This document shows, one piece after another, positions 8,203 through 15,668 of a stretch of DNA of 64,000 nucleotides. Numbering within the stretch: the first letter of the stretch is position 1; each line of letters opens with the position of its first letter. The stretch covers positions 26,938-90,937 of the forward strand of contig JAKSID010000006.1 in NCBI GenBank assembly GCA_024399035.1, read 5' to 3'. A model generated the notes under the pieces. The model searched no databases, was not told the DNA's origin, and saw only the letters and a list, made by a program, of their open reading frames with translations. Source of the DNA: Fibrobacter sp. (GTDB lineage Bacteria > Fibrobacterota > Fibrobacteria > Fibrobacterales > Fibrobacteraceae). Made by a program: the position numbers and the translations under genes.

Positions 8203-8509
8203 TACTTTTCTCCATTTCACTCTTTGACCGCTAATTTAGTAAAATTGAGTTTTCTTTTAAAGGGAATTGTATTTCCCTGTTTACACGGCATTTTGCTAGG
8301 TGAAAAGCCCCTTGATTCGGCCTGAATTTTATAAAAATGTTGAAATTTAACGAAAAAGGCCGTTTTTTTTACTTTGAAAACTTGTCCATTATGGATAAAA
8401 ATCACTATTTTATGGTCAAAATGACGACCTAAAAAGTGTTCGCACTGCGTTCTCTTTTCCTGGTTTTTGTAGTTAATGTGTTCTAAATCATACTTTGAGG
8501 GTCAACTCT
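8203..8509. other. Divergent AT-rich intergenic region
   Basis: The region separates the small minus-strand gene from the FKBP lipoprotein gene. It holds two inverted repeats, AGGGAA-N6-TTCCCT (8261-8278) and TTGTCCAT-TATGGATAA (8382-8398), which could be operators. No coding frame or structured RNA family is recognised. Confidence 0.5.
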
Positions 8510-9514
8510 ATGTCTTACAAGGACTTAACACGTTGTGCTTTTGGCTTGGCAATTTGCGGATCTTTGATGGCTTGTGGCGGTGCAAAACCCGCTGTTGAAA
8601 CCGCACCTGAGGCAAAAAATGCTCCCGAGGCCGCAGCACCTGCAACTGCAACGACCGATGTTGCGGTACCTGCTGATCAGGCCGCACCCGCTGCCGAAAA
8701 GCTGAACTTGGAAGACCCCATGACCCGTTACAGCTATGCCTTGGGTATGGACCTGGGTAAGGCTGTGGCCAACGTGAACGTTCCCCTGAATATGTCTGTG
8801 CTGATGGATGCCATCAAGGACCAGATTGATACTAGCCGCACTGTTCAGATGAGCGACTCCGTTTGCGAAAGCGCCCTCCAGGATTTGCTTTTGAAGATGC
8901 AAGTTCAGCGTGAAGTAGATGCAAAGGCTGCCGCCCAGAAAGCCTTGGAAGAACAGGCCCAGTTCCTGTCCAAGAACGTCATGGACACGACAGTGAAGGT
9001 GACCACCAAGGGCGTACAGTACAAGATCCTCAAGGAAGGCACAGGCCTTGTTCCCAAGGCTGCAGACAAGGTGCAGGTTCACTACGTGGGCACTCTTCTG
9101 GACGGTACCGAATTTGACAACAGCGTCAAGCGTGGCGAACCTCTGGAATTCCCTGTCAGCGCCGTGATCGAAGGTTGGCAGGATTTGCTCCAGGTGATGC
9201 ACGAAGGCGAAAAGGTAAAGGCCTGGATTCCTAGCGCACTTGCCTATGGCGAAGCCGGCGTAGAACCGCTGATTCCTTCAAACGCCATGCTGGTGTTCGA
9301 AGTAGAATTGCTGAAGGTGTTGGCCGAAGTTCCTGTTGAAGAACCGGTTGCTGCTCCTGCTGCTGCCGCTCCTGCTGCTGAACCCGCTCCCGCTGCCGCC
9401 CAGCCTGCAAAGTCCGAAGCAAAGCCTGACGCTGCTCCTAAGGCCGAAACCAAGAAGCCTGATGCAAAGAAGACCGAGGCAAAGCCCGCAAAGTCCGACA
9501 GCAAAAAGAAGTGA
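8510..9514 (+). CDS. FKBP-type peptidyl-prolyl isomerase lipoprotein
   Basis: The 334-residue protein has a lipoprotein signal (LMAC, Cys22), an Ala/Pro/Glu-rich spacer, an FkpA/Mip-like helical dimerisation part (LEDPMTRYSYALGMDLGKAV through the Ala-rich helix near residues 120-155) and a FKBP domain (about 165-275: VQVHYVGTLLDGTEFDNS, VIEGWQDLL, WIPSALAYGE, LVFEVELL). It should isomerise prolyl bonds in envelope proteins. The C-terminal 60 residues are low-complexity Pro/Ala then Lys-rich (ending KSDSKKK), unusual for FkpA, and may touch RNA, peptidoglycan or anionic lipid. A TTTGAGGG site precedes ATG 8510. Confidence 0.9.
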   Translation: MSYKDLTRCAFGLAICGSLMACGGAKPAVETAPEAKNAPEAAAPATATTDVAVPADQAAPAAEKLNLEDPMTRYSYALGMDLGKAVANVNVPLNMSVLMDAIKDQIDTSRTVQMSDSVCESALQDLLLKMQVQREVDAKAAAQKALEEQAQFLSKNVMDTTVKVTTKGVQYKILKEGTGLVPKAADKVQVHYVGTLLDGTEFDNSVKRGEPLEFPVSAVIEGWQDLLQVMHEGEKVKAWIPSALAYGEAGVEPLIPSNAMLVFEVELLKVLAEVPVEEPVAAPAAAAPAAEPAPAAAQPAKSEAKPDAAPKAETKKPDAKKTEAKPAKSDSKKK

Positions 9515-9540
9515 TTTAAGCTACGGCAAAATGCATTGTA

Positions 9541-9571
9541 AGGTGCTGCCCATGAGGGTGGCGCCTTTTTA
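9541..9571 (+). terminator. Rho-independent terminator
   Basis: The 11-bp stem AGGTGCTGCCC/GGGTGGCGCCT has a 4-base loop and ends in TTTTT. It closes the FKBP gene. Confidence 0.75.
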
Positions 9572-9574
9572 GTT

Positions 9575-9582
9575 TACATTTA
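9575..9582 (+). promoter_or_regulatory. Putative promoter box TACATTTA
   Basis: Matches TAnnTTT(G/A) and lies 25 bases before the lipoprotein start at 9608, with AGGAGG between. Confidence 0.4.
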
Positions 9583-9607
9583 ATTCAGCTAGGAGGATGA
9601 GGCTGGT

Positions 9608-10429
9608 ATGAAAATGGGCTTCTTTAAATTTATTGCCGTGAGCGGATTTGTTTTTGCTGGTGTTCTTGCAGGTTGCGATTCTGGTTCGTCAAGTTCTGCG
9701 ACGAATGAACCTTCCAGTTCTTCTGTGGCCGACGTAAAAACGATATATGTCACCGACACCATTTACCAGGTCAAGACTGGGCGCGACACCATTCAGGAAT
9801 GGAATTCCGAAAGCTGCAATATTAAAGAGGATGGTTCCTTTACTTGTGGGGGAAAATGCTCTAATGGTGACTCTTATGCAGTAAGGATATGCATTTATCC
9901 CGATACAGAACAGCAAATCGAATGTAGTGAGCCGGTTTATGTCAGGGATACGGTTTACGTAGAATTGAACTACGGTGATCATCCTTTGACGGATTATATT
10001 CCCTATGCGAAAGTCCCTGAATTCGATGGTGATTCTGTGAAAAAGCATTTTGCAGAATTTTCAAGAGCGGGCTGTGCTGTTTCCCAGAAATTTTCTTCAA
10101 ACTATAGCCTAGAGGCGATTGGCCTTCCGGAAAAATACATTTGGTACGAGGTTTCGGATTTTAGTGATCGTTATTATTCTGGAACCCGCGGTGATGATGG
10201 CAACTGCTTGTTCTCGGCACTCCTGAAGGACGTCGTTACTGTATCCAATCCAATTGTATGTGAGCCGAGTTTACCTGAATCCTTGATGAGAAAAACCTAT
10301 AAACTGGTGGATACTTCCGCTGGGTTCCTTACCGCCGATACCACCATCCAGTGGAAACTGGTTTACAAGGACCAGTACGGCCGTGGCGATACCCTGGATA
10401 TGACCACTCATCTTACAATTCCCGAATAA
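9608..10429 (+). CDS. Lipoprotein with Ser-rich spacer, unknown function
   Basis: The 273-residue protein has a signal peptide ending VLAGC (lipobox) and a short Ser spacer typical of Fibrobacter surface lipoproteins. Its body is rich in paired Thr-Asp motifs (YVTDTIYQV, YVRDTVYVE) and contains several Cys, perhaps disulfide bonded. A beta-rich surface or periplasmic protein is likely. No family is recognised. AGGAGG lies at 9591-9596, 11 bases before the start, and a TACATTTA box precedes it. Confidence 0.7.
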   Translation: MKMGFFKFIAVSGFVFAGVLAGCDSGSSSSATNEPSSSSVADVKTIYVTDTIYQVKTGRDTIQEWNSESCNIKEDGSFTCGGKCSNGDSYAVRICIYPDTEQQIECSEPVYVRDTVYVELNYGDHPLTDYIPYAKVPEFDGDSVKKHFAEFSRAGCAVSQKFSSNYSLEAIGLPEKYIWYEVSDFSDRYYSGTRGDDGNCLFSALLKDVVTVSNPIVCEPSLPESLMRKTYKLVDTSAGFLTADTTIQWKLVYKDQYGRGDTLDMTTHLTIPE

Positions 10430-10490
10430 TTTTGACCTGTGAGGATTACCCCCGTGTAGGCCCCTTAAAAACTTTATTATTTTTCCTCCC

Positions 10491-11843
10491 ATGAACCCAA
10501 ATGATTTTACATCTCAGCATTTTGAAGTTGCAGGTTTCATTCGCGAAGTGTTCGGCTATATGGAACGCTTCAAGGGCCAGCTGTTTGTCCTGAAGATCGA
10601 AGACGACCTGATGAGTCACCCGCTTTTCCCGGTGCTCATGCGAGATATTGGACTTCTCCATAAGTCCGGCATTAAAATCATTATCGTGCCCGGAACCCGC
10701 AATTCCATCGACGCCCAGCTCAAAGCCTGGGGCCTGGAATCCAAGTTCCATAACGGCGTGCGTCTCACTTGCGAAGAGGCCCTGCCCCATGTGGAACAGG
10801 CCTCCCTGGGTGCTGCCCAGCATATCATGAGTCACTTGACCGCCAGCGGACTCCGTGGTATTCAGGGTAACTGGATTTTGGCCCGCAGCATGGGTGTGGT
10901 AAACGGTGTGGACTACATGCGTACCGGCCGCATCGAACGCATCCAGAAGGATATTCTGGAACAGCTGCTGGACGAGGATTTCGTGCCTATCATTCCGCCC
11001 ATCGGCTGGAACAAGATTGGTCACGCCTACAACATCAGCTCCACAGAACTTGCCACGGAACTCTGCAAGTACATGAAGGTGGGCAAGCTGTTCTTCATCG
11101 GAAACCAGGACGGTATCAAGCTGGAAGGCCTGGTGACGGGCAAGAACACCAAGTATCTGGAGCCTACCGACAACGGTTTGATTTCTGCAATGGATGTGGA
11201 CCAGGCCCAGGAACTTCTGGAGCTGAACTCCGACACGTTGAACTTTGCCCAGATGGACTACCTGATGAACGCCATTCACGCCTGCAAGGCCGGCGCCAAC
11301 CGTGTGCATTTGCTTAGCGGTGAATTCCAGGGCAGCTTGCTTCAGGAAGTGTTCTCCGCCCGCGGTGACGGTACCATGGTGTACGCCAACCAGTACTCCA
11401 GTATCAGGCCCGCCAACATGGAAGACATTCCCGATATCCTGCGCATCATGCAGGACTACATCGACCAGGGCTTCCTTGTGCCCCGTACCCAGGAAAGCAT
11501 TTCCGAAAAGCTCAAGGACTACGTGGTGTACAACATCGATAACAGCATTCACGGCTGCGGCGCTCTTCATGAATTCGAAGACGGCATGGCAGAAATCGCT
11601 GGAATCGCTGTGGGTGCCAACTACCGCAAGTCCGGTATCGGCGACGCTATCGTGCGTCACCTGATCGAAGTGGGCCGCATGAAGGGCTACAAGAAGTTGT
11701 TCCTCTTGACCACTCAGGCTTTGGACTGGTTCTATCACTTTGGTTTCGTTGACGGTACCATCGAGCAGCTGCCCAAGACCAAGCGTGAACATTACAACTA
11801 CAGCAGAAAGTCTCGCATCTTGATGCTTCCGCTGGAGAAATAG
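10491..11843 (+). CDS. argA: Amino-acid N-acetyltransferase (N-acetylglutamate synthase)
   Basis: The 450-residue protein matches ArgA-type synthases (E. coli ArgA 443). The N-terminal amino-acid-kinase-like domain (about 20-290) contains [15 protein letters not shown] and a [12 protein letters not shown] segment. The C-terminal GNAT domain (about 300-450) has the acetyl-CoA loop ([19 protein letters not shown]). It makes N-acetylglutamate, the first step of arginine synthesis, in the cytoplasm. The start has weak ribosome-site support (CCTCCC only). folE begins 2 bases after its stop, so the two are co-transcribed although their pathways differ. Confidence 0.92.
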   Translation: MNPNDFTSQHFEVAGFIREVFGYMERFKGQLFVLKIEDDLMSHPLFPVLMRDIGLLHKSGIKIIIVPGTRNSIDAQLKAWGLESKFHNGVRLTCEEALPHVEQASLGAAQHIMSHLTASGLRGIQGNWILARSMGVVNGVDYMRTGRIERIQKDILEQLLDEDFVPIIPPIGWNKIGHAYNISSTELATELCKYMKVGKLFFIGNQDGIKLEGLVTGKNTKYLEPTDNGLISAMDVDQAQELLELNSDTLNFAQMDYLMNAIHACKAGANRVHLLSGEFQGSLLQEVFSARGDGTMVYANQYSSIRPANMEDIPDILRIMQDYIDQGFLVPRTQESISEKLKDYVVYNIDNSIHGCGALHEFEDGMAEIAGIAVGANYRKSGIGDAIVRHLIEVGRMKGYKKLFLLTTQALDWFYHFGFVDGTIEQLPKTKREHYNYSRKSRILMLPLEK

Positions 11844-11845
11844 AT

Positions 11846-12415
11846 ATGAACTTAAAGATGATGGAAGATGGCTTCAAGATGATTCTTGAAGGTATGGGTG
11901 AGGATGTGAATCGCGAAGGTTTGCTGGAAACTCCCAAGCGTGTGGCCAAGATGTACGCCGAGGTCATGAGCAGCCTTTCTGGAGAACAGAAGGCCGAGGA
12001 CATTCTCAAGACCCGCTTCCATGAGAAGTACGACGAGATGATCGTTGTGCCAAACATCTCCTTCACCAGTATGTGTGAACATCATTTCTTGCCCTTTACA
12101 GGTAAGGCTCACATCGCTTACATTCCCGGTGATTGCGTGGTGGGCCTTTCCAAGATTCCTCGCGTTGTGGAGTTCTATGCCCGCTTCCCTCAGATTCAGG
12201 AACGCATGACTCGTCAGATTGCGGAACTGATCCAGAAGGAATTGAATCCTAAGGGTGTTGCTGTTGTTCTTGAAGCAAGCCACATGTGCATGACCATGCG
12301 CGGAATCAAGAAGCCGGGTGCAACTATGGTCACGACCCAGTTGCTTGGACGTTTCAAGACCGACGAAAAGACTCGCGCTGAATTTTTGGCAAGTATTAAT
12401 GACCGTTTGCGCTAG
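11846..12415 (+). CDS. folE: GTP cyclohydrolase I
   Basis: The 189-residue protein matches Fol[11 protein letters not shown] supplies the zinc Cys and His, [17 protein letters not shown] supplies the second zinc Cys and the core motif, and [19 protein letters not shown] sequence ([12 protein letters not shown]) lies between. It converts GTP to 7,8-dihydroneopterin triphosphate, the entry to folate. GGAG at 11834 precedes the ATG by 8 bases, and the gene follows argA by 2 bases. A terminator lies 55 bases after the stop. Confidence 0.97.
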   Translation: MNLKMMEDGFKMILEGMGEDVNREGLLETPKRVAKMYAEVMSSLSGEQKAEDILKTRFHEKYDEMIVVPNISFTSMCEHHFLPFTGKAHIAYIPGDCVVGLSKIPRVVEFYARFPQIQERMTRQIAELIQKELNPKGVAVVLEASHMCMTMRGIKKPGATMVTTQLLGRFKTDEKTRAEFLASINDRLR

Positions 12416-12460
12416 CCGCGACGTTTGTTTGCGGGTCTCGACGTTCGAAAAAACGACATT

Positions 12461-12509
12461 CTGTATACAGTCCCCGGCTTTTGGCTGGGGATTTTTGTTT
12501 TGTATACAA
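12461..12509. terminator. Terminator flanked by TGTATACA palindromes
   Basis: The stem TCCCCGGC/GGCTGGGGA with a TTTT loop and TTTTTG tail (12471-12496) ends the argA-folE transcript. It is bracketed by two 10-bp palindromes, CTGTATACAG (12461-12470) and TTGTATACAA (12500-12509). Confidence 0.75.
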
Positions 12510-12882
12510 GTTTTTTCAAAAAACAATGAATAGTAGGTGGCGTAACCTATCAAAAAAAGTCCACGTTTCTCCATCTTTATGACTGCTGTAATAGGCGTAT
12601 TTTTACAACGGCAGGCGTGTAAAAATTTTCGGTGGTTTTTACTAATAGTGTGAAAACGGACTGAATAAGCCGAATTTTGCGTGTAGAAATTTGTTTGTGC
12701 AAGAATTAGTGTTGTAAAATACAATACCTTTGCTTTGATTATGGATAAAGTAATTTATGGTTGCGTGCAAATTAACGTTTTTGACATATTGTCCATAGTA
12801 ACTGCATTGCAACTTGGAATATGGCTTGCTCCGCAATCTAATTTAATGGCGTATGGGTAACAAAAACAAAGGAGTAAGACTA
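12510..12882. other. AT-rich intergenic region
   Basis: No gene is seen. It contains a small hairpin TAGGT-N6-ACCTA (12533-12548) and AT-rich stretches that probably hold the promoter of the hydrolase gene at 12883. TTGTCCAT (12789-12796) resembles half of the inverted repeat at 8382-8398. No riboswitch was recognised. Confidence 0.4.
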
Positions 12883-14010
12883 ATGAAGTCTAATTTTTTG
12901 AAAGTAGCTGTGGTTGCCTTGAGCGCCCTCGCTTTTGTTAACTGCGGCGATGATTCCAATCCCGCTACCCCCGACACTGAACTTTCCAGCGCAAGCGCAG
13001 AACTTCCGGGCGAACCGGCTGTAGAATCTAGCGCTGACGCCCAGGCTCCCGCTTCTAGCGCCGACGTTCAGGCTCCTGCATCTAGTGCAGATGCTCAGGG
13101 TCCCGCATCTAGCGCAGCTGAAACTGCCGCAGCTTCTAGCTCCAGCGTTGCTCCCGCAGCATCTTCCTCTTCTGTAGCTCCGGCTGCAGAATCTTCTTCC
13201 TCTGTCGCTCCCGATCAGGAAGCTCCTAAGGGTATCTTCCTTGCAACGGATACCGACGAAAATAAGGACTATATGGAAGTCGTTTACCAGACCAATACTG
13301 GTGACAATGGTGGTGGCGTTCTCGCATATCCCAAGCGCCTTTCTGAAACCCAGAAGCACGGTGTCGTGCTGTGGGGTCCGGGTGGTGGTTCCAAGCCTAC
13401 CGAATACGAAGGCATCATCAAGCGTCTCGCTTCTCATGGCTTCGTTGTGATTGCCACTAGCGAATCTCCTAACGGCACTGAACGCGGTATTCCCGCTCTT
13501 AACTGGCTCGACAAGAAGAACAACACTCCGGGCGATCCGCTGTACCAGAAGTTGGATATGAACGTTGTGGGCGCATCCGGTCACTCCATGGGTGGTCTTC
13601 AGTCCGAACAGATGCTTATTAACGACAAGCGTGTGAAGACTGCTATCATGAACAATAGCGGTGCATGGGATGGTAAGGCTGCTGCTCTGGTTCCCACGGG
13701 TCAGGGTAAGACTATTGCCCTCGTCTATGGCGAAGTGGGTAGCGAATCCGACAACGCCAAGAATGACTATAACAATCCCGGGGTGAAAATTCCGGCTTGC
13801 CTGCTCCGTATGGAAAACAACAACTACGGCCATGGCTCCGGCCCGTGGGATGGCCAGGCTGCAACTGTTGCCTGGATGCGCTGGCACCTGGGTGGCGAAG
13901 ACTTCCGCAAGGCTGACTTCGTTGGTTCTACCGGTAAGTATATTAACGGACCGGTTTACACTTGGCAGGGTGTTAAGGGTAACTGGAAGGGACAGTGCAA
14001 GAACTTCTAA
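12883..14010 (+). CDS. Lipoprotein alpha/beta hydrolase (putative polysaccharide-related esterase)
   Basis: The 375-residue protein has a lipoprotein signal (AFVNC), a long Ser/Ala/Pro linker with repeats of QAPASSAD (about residues 40-110), then an alpha/beta-hydrolase domain. The nucleophile elbow is GHSMGG with Ser235, and a late NYGHGSG supplies the likely catalytic His. The fold resembles chlorophyllase/cutinase-like (PETase-type) esterases. Lipid anchoring and a long spacer place it on the outer surface, where an acetyl or feruloyl esterase on plant polysaccharide is plausible. The substrate is not shown by the sequence. The start has GGAG 8 bases upstream. Confidence 0.8.
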   Translation: MKSNFLKVAVVALSALAFVNCGDDSNPATPDTELSSASAELPGEPAVESSADAQAPASSADVQAPASSADAQGPASSAAETAAASSSSVAPAASSSSVAPAAESSSSVAPDQEAPKGIFLATDTDENKDYMEVVYQTNTGDNGGGVLAYPKRLSETQKHGVVLWGPGGGSKPTEYEGIIKRLASHGFVVIATSESPNGTERGIPALNWLDKKNNTPGDPLYQKLDMNVVGASGHSMGGLQSEQMLINDKRVKTAIMNNSGAWDGKAAALVPTGQGKTIALVYGEVGSESDNAKNDYNNPGVKIPACLLRMENNNYGHGSGPWDGQAATVAWMRWHLGGEDFRKADFVGSTGKYINGPVYTWQGVKGNWKGQCKNF

Positions 14011-14046
14011 TACCGTAGAAAGAGTTCCTACATAACACACTCCTTA

Positions 14047-14079
14047 GACTCCTCGGTAACACCGCCGAGGGGTCTTTTT
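14047..14079 (+). terminator. Rho-independent terminator
   Basis: GACTCCTCGG pairs with CCGAGGGGTC (one G-T) and TTTTT follows. It closes the hydrolase gene. Confidence 0.8.
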
Positions 14080-14106
14080 ATTACCGCCAAATTTGAGTTT
14101 TTGTTA

Positions 14107-14114
14107 TATATTTG
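14107..14114 (+). promoter_or_regulatory. Putative promoter box TATATTTG
   Basis: Same TAnnTTTG octamer as at 880, 36 bases before the glycogen synthase start. Confidence 0.45.
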
Positions 14115-14150
14115 TGGTATCGATTCAATAGGAATCGCTAGGAGACTTTT

Positions 14151-15380
14151 ATGAACGCAGCTATCCTTACTAATGAGTTCCCGCCGGAAATTTACGGTGG
14201 TGCCGGTATCCACGTCAAGTTCCTGACTCAGGAACTGGCAAAGCTTTGCTATGTGGAAGCACGTTGCTTTGGCGTGCAGAACGAAGACGAAGACAATATT
14301 CGTGCTATCGGATTCAGCCGTAAGCTGGGCCTGGATCCTAAGGATGATCGTTTCCAGAAGATTTTCAAGCCTCTGGATATTAACCTGCAGTGGGCTGCCT
14401 CCATGAACGACATCGATGTCATTCATTGCCATACCTGGTACAGCCACTTTGGCGGCGTTCTCGCTTCCCGCCTTTTGCAGTGCCCCTTGATTTTGACCAC
14501 TCACTCCCTGGAACCCCACCGCCCGTGGAAGGCTGAACAGCTGGGCGACGGTGGCTATGCCATGAGTTGCTGGATTGAACGTACCGCTTACGAAGCTGCC
14601 GACGGCGTTATCGCTGTGAGCCAGGGCATGAAGCGCGACGTGATGAAGCTTTACGGTGTTCCCGAAGATCGCGTGAAGGTGATCTACAATGGTATCGACC
14701 CCGACTTCTACAAGCCCACTTTCAGCAACGGCATTCTTGAAAAGTGGGGCGTGGATCCCAACAAGCCCTTCGTGCTGTTCGTTGGCCGCATTACCCGCCA
14801 GAAGGGTATTAGCCAGCTGATTCAGGCTATCCCGCAGATCGACAAGAACGCCCAGGTGGTTCTTTGCGCCGGCGCTCCCGACACCCAGGAACTTGCCGAC
14901 GAATGCAAGGCTCTGATTGAAGAGGTCCAGAAGACCCGCGACGGCGTGATCTGGATTCAGGAAGCTGTTCCGCATGAAGAACTGCGCGTGCTTTACAGCC
15001 ACGCTACCGTTTTTGCAACTCCGTCCCTCTATGAACCTTTCGGTATCATCAATCTGGAAGCTATGAGCTGCGGTACTCCTGTGGTGGGTAGCGCTGTGGG
15101 CGGTATCCCCGAAATCATCGTGGATGGCGAAACCGGTTTCTTGGTTCCCCTGAAGCCCGTTTCCGAAACCAACTTCGAACCTGCCGACCCCAAGGCTTTC
15201 CAGACCGATTTCGCTAACAAGCTGAACACCATTCTGGCTAACCCCGAAATGGCAAAGAAGATGGGCGAAGTGAGCCGCAAGCGCGCAATCGACGTCTTCA
15301 GCTGGAAGGCTATTGCCCAGCAGACCTATGAATTCTATCAGGAATGCATTGAGAGATACAAGAAGGAAGGCAAGCGCTAA
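14151..15380 (+). CDS. glgA: GT4 glycogen synthase, actinobacterial GlgA/GlgM type
   Basis: The 409-residue GT-B glycosyltransferase starts with TNEFPPEIYGGAGIHV, has THSLEPHRPWKAEQLG, and carries the GT4 E-x7-E motif in YEPFGIINLEAMSCGTPVVGS. These blocks resemble actinobacterial GT4 enzymes (Mycobacterium Rv1212c) that use ADP-glucose to make maltose-1-phosphate or extend glucan, rather than the GT5 GlgA of E. coli (477 aa). It should act in cytoplasmic glycogen or maltosyl-phosphate metabolism. TAGGAG precedes the ATG. Whether its acceptor is glycogen or glucose-1-phosphate cannot be read from sequence. Confidence 0.88.
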   Translation: MNAAILTNEFPPEIYGGAGIHVKFLTQELAKLCYVEARCFGVQNEDEDNIRAIGFSRKLGLDPKDDRFQKIFKPLDINLQWAASMNDIDVIHCHTWYSHFGGVLASRLLQCPLILTTHSLEPHRPWKAEQLGDGGYAMSCWIERTAYEAADGVIAVSQGMKRDVMKLYGVPEDRVKVIYNGIDPDFYKPTFSNGILEKWGVDPNKPFVLFVGRITRQKGISQLIQAIPQIDKNAQVVLCAGAPDTQELADECKALIEEVQKTRDGVIWIQEAVPHEELRVLYSHATVFATPSLYEPFGIINLEAMSCGTPVVGSAVGGIPEIIVDGETGFLVPLKPVSETNFEPADPKAFQTDFANKLNTILANPEMAKKMGEVSRKRAIDVFSWKAIAQQTYEFYQECIERYKKEGKR

Positions 15381-15398
15381 TTAGCAGTGGATGAAAAA

Positions 15399-15610
15399 TT
15401 GTAGGCTAGCGTTCGGATGTCGAATCGTTTAGCCTACAAAAATTTTCGTTCATTTATGAATGTGCCTGCGGAACGAAGGAAAATTGTAGGTCATGACTGC
15501 AGTACAGCGAGGTTTGGCCTACACTTCCTCAAAAACGCATCTCATAAAAACAAAAATTTGTGTGTAAAATTGTAGGCTAGACAACTAGTCAACAGGGTGT
15601 TGGCCTACAA
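15399..15610. repeat. Three regularly spaced 41-bp inverted-repeat elements
   Basis: The elements occupy 15399-15439, 15484-15524 and 15570-15610, each exactly 41 bp, with start-to-start distances of 85 and 86 bp. Each begins TTGTAGG preceded by AAAA and ends GCCTACA, so the ends pair as a 7-10 bp stem. The inner ~21 bp differ completely in sequence, yet each holds its own small inverted repeat (TTCG...CGAA, ACTGCAGT, ACTAGT). The spacers between elements are not alike; the first holds TTCGTTC-N19-GAACGAA (15445-15477). They lie between the convergent glgA and dsbD genes. Confidence 0.7.
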
Positions 15611-15637
15611 AAAAGAAACCCATTTGCAAGAATCGGG

Positions 15638-15668
15638 AACCTCGGGGGATTCCTCAGGTTTTATTTTC
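15638..15668 (+). terminator. Probable terminator between convergent glgA and dsbD
   Basis: AACCT pairs with AGGTT, with partial inner pairing and a TTATTTT tail on the plus strand. It overlaps the last codons of dsbD. Confidence 0.5.

Noticed and set aside
8382..8398. Shared regulator site TTGTCCAT at 8382 and 12789
   Set aside because: Only a half-site is shared and AT-rich sequence makes chance matches likely.
15399..15610. CRISPR array or integron attC array
   Set aside because: The conserved part is only the ends of each element; the spacers between them differ in sequence and no cas or integrase gene is near. The elements are too close for gene cassettes.
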